A DNA stretch of 64,000 nt from assembly GCF_000025265.1 (NCBI RefSeq), contig NC_013739.1:4698001-4762000 (forward strand), written 5' to 3'. Every line of letters starts with the position of its first letter. Position 1 is the first letter of the stretch. Made by a program: the position numbers and the translations under genes. The notes below the pieces were generated by a model, which did not search any database, was not told the DNA's origin, and worked only from the letters and a program-made list of their open reading frames with translations. This stretch comes from Conexibacter woesei DSM 14684 (GTDB lineage: Bacteria; Actinomycetota; Thermoleophilia; Solirubrobacterales; Solirubrobacteraceae). Below are positions 55,156 to 63,299 of this stretch, piece after piece.

Positions 55156-55983
55156 CTAGTGCCGAGGCTTGGTCGTGTCAAGGTGACGAGGCGGCCCGAG
55201 CGGCATCATGCGGCGGCCGCCGCCGACGAAGGTGGCGACCTCGGACACGCCCGCGTCGCGCAGCGCCGCGGGCGCCGCGAGCGCCGCCGCGGCGCGGTCG
55301 GGAGCATGTGCGTCGGAGCCGAGGCTGAGCACCGCTCCGCGCGCGGCGCTGCACGAGATCAAGCGATGGACGAGCGCCGGCTGAGCGCGCAGGTCGACCG
55401 CGTTGACCTCGAGCGCGACATCGTGGCGCACCGCCGCGAGCGCGAGCTCGTCCATCAGTGTGTGCGCGCGCTCGGGGACCGGTCCGCCGACCACGGCCAG
55501 CCGCGTCGGGTGCCCGATCACGTCGTACGCCTCGCTGCGAATGCTGGCGAGCAGCCGCTCACCGTAGTCGCGCCAGGCACCGTCGGGATCGGCGTCGTCG
55601 ACGTCCTCCAAGAAGACCTCGTCGGCGAGCAGGTGGACCGAGCCGATCACGACGTCCCACGCATTCCGCGTGTCAGCCAGGAACGCCGCGAGGCCTCTGG
55701 CCGTCGCCTCGCTGTCGGGCATGAACTCCGTCTCGATCCCGACTCCGACGCGGATGCCGACCGCGGCCTGCGCCCGTCCGACCTCCGTCACGTATGCCTC
55801 CTGCGACAGGGCCGGCCCCTCCGGCGGGATGCGCCGCAACGCCGGGATGCGCTCGAGCGCATCGGTCAGGTGGTGGACATGCTCGGTCAGCGCCATCTCG
55901 GCGAGGCCCGCGCGCTCGCCGGCGCGCGCCATCGCGACGGCGTCCCCGCACTCGACGAAGTGGTTGTGGTTGTCCGCGATCAC
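55156..55983 (-). CDS. PHP-domain phosphoesterase (histidinol-phosphatase-like)
   Basis: A 275-residue PHP protein: DNHNHF at the N-terminus and TEHVHHL give the first metal His residues, EIETEF-like GVGIETEFMP the Glu, GSVHLL and SLGSDAHAP the later His/Asp. GTG start overlaps the stop of the Gfo/Idh gene (GTGA). Substrate is probably a phosphorylated small molecule. Together with the APH-type kinase it could form a phosphorylation/dephosphorylation pair, which is speculation. Confidence 0.85.
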   Translation of the reverse strand: MIADNHNHFVECGDAVAMARAGERAGLAEMALTEHVHHLTDALERIPALRRIPPEGPALSQEAYVTEVGRAQAAVGIRVGVGIETEFMPDSEATARGLAAFLADTRNAWDVVIGSVHLLADEVFLEDVDDADPDGAWRDYGERLLASIRSEAYDVIGHPTRLAVVGGPVPERAHTLMDELALAAVRHDVALEVNAVDLRAQPALVHRLISCSAARGAVLSLGSDAHAPDRAAAALAAPAALRDAGVSEVATFVGGGRRMMPLGPPRHLDTTKPRH

Positions 55984-57140
55984 GAGCGTGCTCCGATCGA
56001 CGGCGGGCCGACCGTCTCGCGCCGGCCCGAGGCGGCGGAACGGCGAATCGCCTCCGCCACCTCGATCGCGCGCAGACCGTCGGCGAACGTCGCGCCCCAC
56101 GGCGCCACCGGCTCGCCCGTCGCGATCGCGTCGACGAACGCAGCGACGAGGTTCGCATGCAGATGCTCCCAACCGAGCACGTGGCCGGGCGGCCACCAGG
56201 CGCCGACGTACGGGTCGCCACGATCGGTGACGAGCAGGGAGCGCGTCCCGCCGGGATCCCCCGACCCGGACGGGACGCGGTTGAAGTGCAGGTGGTTGAG
56301 GTCCTCGAGGTTCCACGACAGCGATCCCTCGGAACCGTTGACCTCGAAGCGCAGGGCGTTCTTGCTGCCGGCGTAGACCCAGGCGGCCTCCAGAACGCCC
56401 AGGGCACCTGCGGAGAAGGCGACCTGCGCGCTGAATGCGTCGTCCTCGGTCATCGCGATGCGCTCCCGCGACCCCGCGCCGGCGCCGCGCTCGGGGATGA
56501 ACGTCCTGATGTCCGCCGTGACGCTCTCGATCTCGCCGACGAGGAAGCGCGCCAGGTCGATCGCGTGCGATCCGAGCCCGTCGAGCACGCCGGTCTGCGA
56601 GCGGCCGCCCCACGGGCTCGGCAGCGATGCATCCGCCTGATGGTCCTGGAAGTAGCAGACGTGGATACGCCGGACCTCGCCGAGCTGGCCCGCCGCGATC
56701 AGCTCGCGCGCACGCCGCACCGCCGGCGCGAAGCGGTAGTTGAACGCGACCATGTGCTGCACGCCGGCCCGCTCGACTGCCGCCAGCATCCGCCTGCCGG
56801 CGTCCGCGTCGAGCGCGAGCGGCTTCTCGCACAGCACGTGCTTGCCGGCTTGCGCGGCCGCGATGCACGGCTCCTCGTGCACGTCGTGCCAGGCGCTGTT
56901 GTCGAACAGCTGTACCTCCGGATCGGCGACGATCTCGCGCCAGTCGCTCGCGTGCCGGGCGAAGCCGTACGTCGCGGCGGCCTGCCGCGCAGCCTCGCCG
57001 TCACGCCCGCCGATCACGAGCTGTCGCGGCCGCGCGGCGTGTGCGCCGGGAAGATGGCGCACCTGCCGGTAGGCGTTGGCGTGCGTGCGGCCCATGAAGC
57101 CGTAGCCCCACATGCCGACGCCGATCTCGGCAGCGCTCAT
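55980..57140 (-). CDS. Gfo/Idh/MocA family oxidoreductase, first copy
   Basis: A 386-residue NAD(P)-dependent sugar or cyclitol dehydrogenase. Rossmann motif GMWGYGFMG, the catalytic EKPLA (VLCEKPLALD), and the active-site GSHAIDLARFLVG with the conserved Asp/His pair. It overlaps the second Gfo/Idh gene by 4 bases. Together the two may oxidise one carbon and reduce or oxidise another of the same substrate. Confidence 0.93.
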   Translation of the reverse strand: MSAAEIGVGMWGYGFMGRTHANAYRQVRHLPGAHAARPRQLVIGGRDGEAARQAAATYGFARHASDWREIVADPEVQLFDNSAWHDVHEEPCIAAAQAGKHVLCEKPLALDADAGRRMLAAVERAGVQHMVAFNYRFAPAVRRARELIAAGQLGEVRRIHVCYFQDHQADASLPSPWGGRSQTGVLDGLGSHAIDLARFLVGEIESVTADIRTFIPERGAGAGSRERIAMTEDDAFSAQVAFSAGALGVLEAAWVYAGSKNALRFEVNGSEGSLSWNLEDLNHLHFNRVPSGSGDPGGTRSLLVTDRGDPYVGAWWPPGHVLGWEHLHANLVAAFVDAIATGEPVAPWGATFADGLRAIEVAEAIRRSAASGRRETVGPPSIGARS

Positions 57141-58171
57141 CGCAGCGGCAAGGTGACGACGCGCCCGTCGCGTTCGGCCTCGTAGGCGGCGAGCGCGACC
57201 TCGATCGCGGCCCGGCCCTCGGCGCCGGTGACGAGCGGCTGAGTTCTGTTCAGCACGCTGTCGACGAAGTCGAGGATCGCGCGCTGATGCCCGGTCAGTC
57301 TGCTCTCTGCGGGGACGAACTGGAACGGATCGCCCTCCTCGCCGTAGCGCATGTAGCGCACGCCGCCGAAGGAATGGCGCTCGCCGTCGTTGAAGGTGTG
57401 GAGCGTCCCCTCGGTGCCGGAGATCCAGACCATCTCGTACCAGGTGCCGTGCTCGCTCTTGCGGCCCTTGACGTTCCAGTTGATCGAGAGGTCGCCGACC
57501 GCGCCGGAGGCGAAACGCATCGGGACGACCCCGATGATCTCGCCCTCCATCTTCTCCGGCAGCGTCACCGACCAGCAGCCGACGTCCGCCACGTCACCGG
57601 CGTAGTGGCGCGCGAGATCGATGATGTGCGTCAGGCAGCTCATGACCGCGCCGCCGCCGAGACGCTCGCGCGAGCGTGCCCAGCTGCCTTCCGGGAACTG
57701 CGGCGCCTGGTTGTGGTCGAGGCGGTAGAGCAGGGGCCGCCCGATCACGCCGTCGTCGAGCAGCTGCTTGGCCAGCTCGTAGGACGGCGAGAAGCGCCGG
57801 TCGTGCAGCACCGCGAGCGTCACGCCGGCGCGCTCGGCCGCCGCGAGCATCCGGTCGGCGTCCTCGAGCGTGGTCGCGATCGGCTTCTCGACGAGGATGT
57901 GCTTGCCCGCCTCGGCCGCCGCGACGGCGACCTCGGCGTGGAGGTCGTGCGGGAGGCTGATGTCGACGGCGTCGATCGCGTCGTCCTCGATCACGTCCTG
58001 CCAGCGGGTGTAGATCCGCTCGGCGCCGGCGGCCTTCGCGAACGCACGCGCCGCGTCCTCGTTGACGTCGGCCACCGCGGCGATGCGTGCGCGGTCGGCG
58101 CACTCCGCGAAGCCGGCGAGGTGATAGCTGGCGATGCCGCCAGTCCCGAGCATCCCGACGTTCAAGCTCAC
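57137..58171 (-). CDS. Gfo/Idh/MocA family oxidoreductase, second copy
   Basis: A 344-residue enzyme: MLGTGGIASYH nucleotide motif, ILVEKPIATT with catalytic Lys, and LTHIIDLARHYAGDV active-site helix. GTG start overlapping the isomerase stop. It is only distantly similar to the first copy, so the substrates or positions probably differ. Confidence 0.93.
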   Translation of the reverse strand: MSLNVGMLGTGGIASYHLAGFAECADRARIAAVADVNEDAARAFAKAAGAERIYTRWQDVIEDDAIDAVDISLPHDLHAEVAVAAAEAGKHILVEKPIATTLEDADRMLAAAERAGVTLAVLHDRRFSPSYELAKQLLDDGVIGRPLLYRLDHNQAPQFPEGSWARSRERLGGGAVMSCLTHIIDLARHYAGDVADVGCWSVTLPEKMEGEIIGVVPMRFASGAVGDLSINWNVKGRKSEHGTWYEMVWISGTEGTLHTFNDGERHSFGGVRYMRYGEEGDPFQFVPAESRLTGHQRAILDFVDSVLNRTQPLVTGAEGRAAIEVALAAYEAERDGRVVTLPLR

Positions 58172-59163
58172 TGCTCCTCCTTGCGTTCGTTCTCGATGGC
58201 GCGCCCGGCGGCCGCGCGGATGGCGGCGATGCCGGCGCGCAGGCGTCCAGGGGCGCGCAGCTCCCAGGGGATGGCGTCGACCGCGTGTGGATCCGCCAAG
58301 CGGTGCTCGCGCAGCAGCCGGCCGCCGCGCGCTGCCAGTTCCGCGCTCGCCGCGATGTCGACGGCAGACAGCTCCGGCAGCCGCTCCAGCCAGCCGCGGT
58401 CGAAGAAGGGAACCGGCAGCACGTCGCCGTGGTCCTCGATCGTCAGGTTCAGATCGGGGTTCGCACGCAGCAGCGTCCCGATCACGACCTCGAAGTCGAC
58501 CTGGCCGGTTCCGGGAGCGGCAACGGCCCGCTGTGCCCCGCGTGGGTGCGGGAACAGCAGCGCGTCCTTCAGATGGACCGAGTGCACGAGCGCGGCGACC
58601 CGCTCGGTCGCGCTGCGCACGTCCTCGGCGAAATAGAGCAGGTTGCCGGTGTCCAAGCCCACACCGACGTGACGCGAGCCGCTCGCCTCGGCGAGCTGCA
58701 CCAGCTCGCGCGTCGTGAAGTCGCCGTGGTTCTCGATCCCCAGGCGCAGGCCGCGCTCCTCCAACCGCGGCGCCAGCCGGCGCACCACCGTCGCGACCTG
58801 CTGCTTGTACTCCTGCCAGCGCGCGAAGTCCTCGAAGCGCTCGCCCGCGCCGATCGAGCAGTGCAGCGTGCGCGCGCCCAGCTCAGAGGCGAGCCGCGTC
58901 ACCAGCTCGAAGTCCCGCTCACGCACGGCGATCAGCTCGGCGTCGCCGCTCCAGTGGACGGGCAGCTTGACGTAGGGCTCGAGATACATGCCCCAGTCCG
59001 CCGCCGCGGCGAACAGCTCTCGCGCCCGTCCCTCGTCGCTCGGCAGGGTCGCCTGCAGACCGTCGGCGCCGAGCGAGCGCACGCGCTCGAGGACCTCGAC
59101 GGTCGCGCCCTCGACGATGTCGCCGAGCAAGCTGTATGCGTCTAAGCCGACGCGAGGTGCCAT
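58168..59163 (-). CDS. Sugar phosphate isomerase/epimerase (xylose isomerase-like TIM barrel)
   Basis: A 331-residue AP-endonuclease-2-fold protein. LGIENHGDFTTRELV, GVGLDTGNLLY, VHSVHLKDALL and LTIEDHGDVLPVPF carry the Glu/Asp/His metal ligands. ATG at 59163 was preferred to ATG 59175 because GGAG lies 6 bases upstream. It is the first gene of the operon 59163 to 55156 and lies 25 bp from operator site 4. Likely roles are IolE/IolI-like dehydration or epimerisation. Confidence 0.88.
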   Translation of the reverse strand: MAPRVGLDAYSLLGDIVEGATVEVLERVRSLGADGLQATLPSDEGRARELFAAAADWGMYLEPYVKLPVHWSGDAELIAVRERDFELVTRLASELGARTLHCSIGAGERFEDFARWQEYKQQVATVVRRLAPRLEERGLRLGIENHGDFTTRELVQLAEASGSRHVGVGLDTGNLLYFAEDVRSATERVAALVHSVHLKDALLFPHPRGAQRAVAAPGTGQVDFEVVIGTLLRANPDLNLTIEDHGDVLPVPFFDRGWLERLPELSAVDIAASAELAARGGRLLREHRLADPHAVDAIPWELRAPGRLRAGIAAIRAAAGRAIENERKEEQ

Positions 59164-59187
59164 CCATCGCTCCATTTCAGAGTCATT

Positions 59188-59201
59188 CTTGAACGTTCAA
59201 G
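59188..59201. promoter_or_regulatory. Operator CTTGAACGTTCAAG, site 4 (perfect palindrome)
   Basis: The only perfectly symmetrical copy of the regulon site, 14 bp, 24 bp upstream of the isomerase start. It is the best estimate of the regulator's ideal site. Confidence 0.8.
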
Positions 59202-59238
59202 TAAGCTATCAGCCGGCGCAAGCGACGCGACGCCGCGA

Positions 59239-60135
59239 TCACGCCCGCTCGGCCAGCAGCGCGGCGAGCCCGTCGCGCGCTTCCGCGAGGATCCCCTCGT
59301 CGCCCAGCTCGGCACCGGCCAGCAGGCCGATGAACGGGATAACGAAGGTGTAGAAGGCGACCCGCTGCTCCCACGTCGCCCCCGGCTCACCGCCGTATGC
59401 GGCCGCGACAGCACGGGTGAAGTCCCACCCGCACTCGGCGTAGAGGCCGACGAAGTCGAACGCCGGGTCGCCAAGTCTCGCGTCGCCCCAGTCGATCACG
59501 CCCGTGACCGTGCCCTGCCCCGCGTCGCAGAGGATGTGCTCGCAGGCGAGGTCGCCGTGGACGAGCGTCGGCGTGAAGGCGAAGTTCGCCGGATCGTCGA
59601 GGAACGTGCGCCAGGTCTGCTCGATGCTCGCCCTCTCGGCCGGATCGAGCGTCGGCAGAACCCCATCGGAGATGCGCTCGTACAGCTCGACGTACTGTGC
59701 GCGCCAGTCGCCGGCGCTCGCCTCCGGGATGCCGAACCCGACCACCATCGCAGTGTCGATCCCGTGGACGACCGTGAGCAGTTCGCCGATCTGATCCGCC
59801 AGCGCCGGGCCATGCGAGCCGCTCGCAAGCTCGGGGGAGAGCGCGACGCCGTGGAGCTTGCTGTAGGTGAGGAAGCGATCGGGATCCGTCGGGGCGCCCA
59901 CTCGCGTCGGCGCCGGCACGCGACCCGGCAGCCGCCGATCCAGCTCGGCGAGCAGCGGCAGCTCCTTCTCGAGCTGGACCAGCACCTCGTCGCGCTTGGG
60001 GAAGCGCGCGATCAGCTCGTCGTTGACGTCGAGCACGACCGAGTCCCAGCCGTTCAGCATCTCGGTCACGCTGCGGATCTCCAACCCCGGCAGGCGCTCG
60101 GTCAGGCGAGCGCGCAGGTCGGCAACATCGGTCAC
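59239..60135 (-). CDS. Aminoglycoside-phosphotransferase-fold kinase
   Basis: A 298-residue APH-fold protein. TLVHGDLACEHIL contains the catalytic Asp of the Brenner motif; the usual Asn (HGDxxxxN) is His here, as in macrolide-kinase-like members. VTGVIDWGDARLGDPAFDF is the metal Asp region. It has its own operator (site 5) and so belongs to the catabolic regulon, which favours phosphorylation of a sugar or metabolite over antibiotic resistance. Confidence 0.85.
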   Translation of the reverse strand: MTDVADLRARLTERLPGLEIRSVTEMLNGWDSVVLDVNDELIARFPKRDEVLVQLEKELPLLAELDRRLPGRVPAPTRVGAPTDPDRFLTYSKLHGVALSPELASGSHGPALADQIGELLTVVHGIDTAMVVGFGIPEASAGDWRAQYVELYERISDGVLPTLDPAERASIEQTWRTFLDDPANFAFTPTLVHGDLACEHILCDAGQGTVTGVIDWGDARLGDPAFDFVGLYAECGWDFTRAVAAAYGGEPGATWEQRVAFYTFVIPFIGLLAGAELGDEGILAEARDGLAALLAERA

Positions 60136-60172
60136 GGCAAGGCTCCTTGTCTCTCTTCTCGCACTCCGTTTG

Positions 60173-60184
60173 TGGAACGTTCAA
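60173..60184. promoter_or_regulatory. Operator TGGAACGTTCAA, site 5
   Basis: Its complement is TTGAACGTTCCA. It lies 37 bp upstream of the APH-type kinase; read on the minus strand the flanks (CTAA before, CACAAA after) match sites 2 and 3. Confidence 0.7.
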
Positions 60185-60351
60185 GTTAGCGCATCGCACC
60201 CAACGTCGGCGACCTGCTCGCCCCGCCAGTTCGCGACGGGCGACTCGGCGCCCGGAGTACCGAAGTCCGTGACGGTTGTGGAGCTGAGGCCAGAGCGGGA
60301 TCCGGCGCGCAGATGACGCGACATCGCCGTGACGGGCGTTACCCTGATCTC

Positions 60352-60574
60352 ATGAGGGGTTCGCGCACCACGCCGATCGACTTCGACGCCGACCTCCTCG
60401 CCGAGCTGCGCGCAGAGGATCCGGGCAAGGACGACCGCGAACTGCTCGAAGACCTCGCGATCCGCCGACTCGGCATCGCCACCGCACGCCGCACCCCCCG
60501 CTTCAACCTCACCGAGCAAAGAAGCGACGGAACTCGGCCTGAGAGCCGTCCGCGAAGTCCGCGCCGAGCGTTGA
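60352..60574 (+). pseudogene. Antitoxin gene, frameshifted near its 3' end
   Basis: From ATG 60352 the frame encodes DFDADLLAELRAEDPGKDDRELLEDLAIRRLG, an antitoxin-like dimerisation region, then loses sense near 60515. A +1 shift there restores EATELGLRAVREVRAER and a stop at 60572-60574, the expected C-terminus ending in the toxin gene's start. The single-base shift is read from the sequence; a sequencing error could also explain it. Confidence 0.6.
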
Positions 60575-60730
60575 CGCGACTCGTCATCGACGCCAGCATC
60601 TGACTGCCCGCCTTCACCGGCCCAGACGACAGTCCCCCTGTGCGCCTCTTCGAGGCCCTCATGGACTCGACCTTCCAAGCCGTCGCCCGCCCGCGGCTGC
60701 TCGACGAAGTCCGCCGCGGCCTGCGAGCTG
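60571..60730 (+). pseudogene. PIN-domain toxin remnant
   Basis: A TTG start overlaps the antitoxin stop. LTRLVIDASI is a PIN N-terminus (catalytic Asp), then a TGA at 60601-60603 stands where Trp is usual. The frame continues LPAFTGPDDSPPVRLFEALMD and RPRLLDEVRRGLR, matching PIN helices, until about 60726. The rest of the gene is not recognisable. The following 60730-60940 holds no PIN sequence. Confidence 0.7.
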
Positions 60731-60939
60731 CTCGGGCTCTTCTGAACCGCTTCGACGACCTCCCCTGGCGATGCCGCACGACCCTGGACAGACTCCGATC
60801 CGCAACCCGGAGGCTTCGACACCGACCTCGACGTGATCAACCGGCGCTACGTCAAGGCACGCGCGGGGTGCCCCGACGCCAAGCTGACGATCGTCACCGC
60901 CACCAGCGACCAGGACGCGGACCCGAGCGCACGCCGGCC

Positions 60940-61020
60940 TCGCAGGTCCATCTACCAGGCGGGTTCTTGACGCATATCCCCGACCGGGGCTACCGGTTCG
61001 TCGAGGTGCGGGAGCTGGCG
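60940..61020 (+). repeat. About 80-bp repeat, copy B
   Basis: Pairs with 36021-36102. In the plus frame ending at TGA 61021-61023 it encodes GGFLTHIPDRGYRFVEVREL plus Ala, which looks like the C-terminus of some protein I do not recognise. Both copies lie in recombinase-containing, decayed zones. Confidence 0.8.
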
Positions 61021-61042
61021 TGAGATCGACGCTCTGCTCTGG

Positions 61043-61440
61043 CTAGCGGCGGCGGAGCGCCGGTTGAAGCACCTGCTCGCCGTAGCTGTTGTCGGCCGGG
61101 TTGATCGTGATGCCGGGGGCGACGAATCTCGTCGATGCGGTCAAGCAGCGCAGCGTCGACGACGGCGTCAGCGGCGGGGGCCGATGATCGCCGACGTCAC
61201 CGCCGGGTGGTTGACGACGAAGGCGATAGCCAACTCGATCAGCGACAGACCGGCATCGTCGGCAACCTGCGCGAGCCGTTGGACGGCGTCGAGCCTGCGC
61301 TGGTTGTCGGGCAGTTCCATGTCGAAGCGCGCGGCGAGTCTCTGGCGTGCCGGGGAGGTTGGGGAGCTGTCGACGCTCCAGCTACCTGAGAGCCAGCCGC
61401 CCGGCGCGCCAGCTCACGGATCCGACGAACACGGCGCCTC
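61043..61440 (-). pseudogene. Aldo/keto reductase remnant (C-terminal half)
   Basis: On the minus strand three pieces in different frames read in order: [11 protein letters not shown], then [16 protein letters not shown] followed by [20 protein letters not shown] and [11 protein letters not shown], then IVAPGITINPADNSYGEQV up to TAG at 61043-61045. This is the C-terminal half of an aldo/keto reductase, including the segment just before the NADPH-binding loop. At least two frameshifts separate the pieces, and the N-terminal half with the catalytic Tyr and Lys is absent. Confidence 0.75.
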
Positions 61441-61493
61441 GGATGCGGTCGAGTCACGCAACTTTCGGGCACGACCGTCGTCGTCACAGGCGT

Positions 61494-62501
61494 ATGGGTC
61501 CTATCGAACCGGCGAACCGCGTCGACCCCCTTCGTCACCGCCGAGCTCTGCGGGTGCTGATCGCCGCGGCGACGGCGACGGTCGCGATCGGCGTTGCGCA
61601 CTCGCCTCCGAGCGCAGGCGCCGCCCATTCCAGGCCCGGCGACCGAGCGCATCTTGTCTCGCTCGGATATGCCAATTGGAAGCCCACCAGCGACGGTACG
61701 AACCTCGTCTGGCACGACCGGCCCGGCCGGATCCGCTTGCTCGATCCGCTGACGCGTCGAACGCGAACGCTCCGCGTGCGCGCCGGCTGCAGACTCCTCA
61801 GCGCCAACCCCCGCCGGCTCGCGTTGCTGACCTGCGGCACAGGCAGCGCACCGAACCTGACCGTCGCCGACATCATCCGCACGCGCGACGGATCGCTCGT
61901 TACGCGGCGCGAGATCACCGGCCGCATCGACGCATGGGGCAGCGTCTGGATTGATAGCTTCGAGAACCACGGCTGCTACCACTGCGACTCGATCTACTAC
62001 ACCGACTGGCGCACGGGCCGTAGGGTCGAGCGCGACCCGATGGACGATCCCGGCGGTGACCTCGACACGCCCCACCTGCGCCCGCCACCTGAGGACACCG
62101 GCACGGACTCGACGGTCGCGGTCGAGGGCTCAGCCCGTCTCGTCGAGCACGACGTTCGCCCACGCGACTTGACCTCGGAGATGTTGTTCGTCCGCGGCAG
62201 ACGGCGGCAGACGCTCGGACGCTGCGACGGCTCTTGCGTCTCACCGTCACTGCAGGCCGGTCGCGCCGTCTGGATCGACCAGCGGAACGACCGCCCAAGC
62301 ACCCTGCACGAATTCGACGCCCGCACCGGCCGGCACATCCGCTGGCGTATGCCCCGCCTCGTCCCCGTACGCGACGAGGACGGTTACTCGGACATCGAGT
62401 ACGAGGCAATCCGCGTCGGCCGCGCGATCGTGCTCGCAGCCGGTGGCGTCGATCCCAGACACCGCATCAGCCTCCAACTAGCAATCCGCCCGGCGAAATG
62501 A
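61494..62501 (+). CDS. Exported protein of unknown function
   Basis: A 335-residue protein with ATG at 61494 (residue MGPIEP). The Arg-rich N-terminus is followed by a hydrophobic segment (VLIAAATATVAIGVAHS) and a likely cleavage after SAGAAHS. The mature part repeats NLVWHDRPGRIRLLDPLTRRTRTL and AVWIDQRNDRPSTLHEFDARTGR, patterns like the blades of a beta-propeller. Six Cys occur, some close together (CYHC, RCDGSC). It is the only intact-looking gene in the decayed terminal zone. Confidence 0.6.
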   Translation: MGPIEPANRVDPLRHRRALRVLIAAATATVAIGVAHSPPSAGAAHSRPGDRAHLVSLGYANWKPTSDGTNLVWHDRPGRIRLLDPLTRRTRTLRVRAGCRLLSANPRRLALLTCGTGSAPNLTVADIIRTRDGSLVTRREITGRIDAWGSVWIDSFENHGCYHCDSIYYTDWRTGRRVERDPMDDPGGDLDTPHLRPPPEDTGTDSTVAVEGSARLVEHDVRPRDLTSEMLFVRGRRRQTLGRCDGSCVSPSLQAGRAVWIDQRNDRPSTLHEFDARTGRHIRWRMPRLVPVRDEDGYSDIEYEAIRVGRAIVLAAGGVDPRHRISLQLAIRPAK

Positions 62502-62587
62502 GATGCGCCGAGCCGACGAGTAGCCGGTACGCAAGCGAACCGGTTCCGCCTCGTCGTGCTCTACAAGCGCCGCCGCGAGGACCGGGT
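62502..62587 (+). other. Short unexplained stretch before the integrase fragment
   Basis: No gene seen. The sequence is intergenic between the exported protein and the integrase fragment. Confidence 0.4.
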
Positions 62588-62724
62588 CGCTGCACGACCT
62601 CACGGCGGTGCCGGTCGCGCACCTGCGCCGGTTACTCGCCGCCGAAGCCGACCACCGCCCCGCCCCCGCCAGCCAGGCCCGCACGATCGCGGCGCTGCGG
62701 TGCTTCTTCCGCTTCGATCCGTGA
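62588..62724 (+). pseudogene. Tyrosine recombinase fragment
   Basis: Matches 35585-35710 closely: both encode HDLTAV/HDLAAV, RVAHLRR-like and the core-binding segment AEADHRPAPASQARTIAALRC split as shown in copy one. Only about 45 residues of the N-terminal domain remain, ending in a stop soon after FFRF. It is a second, more decayed copy of the integrase at 35462-36004. Confidence 0.8.
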
Positions 62725-62775
62725 ACGGCTCGGGATGAACGCACCGGCGGTCCTCAGCGACGACGAGGTCCCCTT

Positions 62776-63299
62776 CTAGCCGCAGCGGGCCGAAACGCTC
62801 CGACTGCCAGGCGCAGCGGCAGCAGCCTCACCGGCATAGAGCCGGATCGCGGTGATGAACAGGTCGCGATGGGTCTCGTCGCTGGCTGCGAGCGGGCGCG
62901 TGGCGCGTGCGATCGTGCTCAGCCGTGGGGAGCGGATCCCGCCCCGCTCCAGCGTCGCGACGTAATTGTGATGCAGGCCGGAGGCGGACCCGAGCTGCTG
63001 GATTGTCGCCCGATTTGCGATGCGCGTGGCGCGCAGGAGGGCGCCCATCGCCGTCGGCCCGCCTTCGCAGACGCGCACGAATTCCCGGTTGCGAAGCGGG
63101 AGCGTGGCGCCTCCGACGTATCGTTCGGAGAACCCGCGGGTCGGCACGTCGAGCGCTTCGGCAAGGCGCACGATGGTTCCGACCTGAACGTCTCGCGACC
63201 TGTTTCGCTCGATCGCGCCGATGTAGTTGCGGTGGCTCCCCATCCGCCGCGCCAGCTCCTCTTGCGAGAGACCGTGAAGCCTCGTAGCGTTCTCACCAT
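62776..63299 (-). pseudogene. XRE-family regulator with two HTH domains, 5' frameshift
   Basis: The main frame encodes LSQEELARRMGSHRNYIGAIER and TIVRLAEALDVPTRGF, a Cro/CI-type HTH, then a second HTH (TIQQLGSASGLHHNYVATLERGG) and a helical tail. No usable start exists in this frame near the domain. ATG at 63297-63299 begins MVRTLR, the expected N-terminus, but in another frame; a one-base shift near 63275 would join them. It may be a pseudogene or contain a sequencing error. Confidence 0.65.

Noticed and set aside
59239-60135. APH-fold kinase as an aminoglycoside resistance determinant
   Set aside because: It has a catabolic-regulon operator and its Brenner motif has His in place of Asn; nothing points to aminoglycosides.
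60730-60940. Open frame with a phrase like DLDVINRRYVKARAGCPD as a real gene
   Set aside because: No start, no family recognised, and it lies between a toxin remnant and a repeat; treated as debris.
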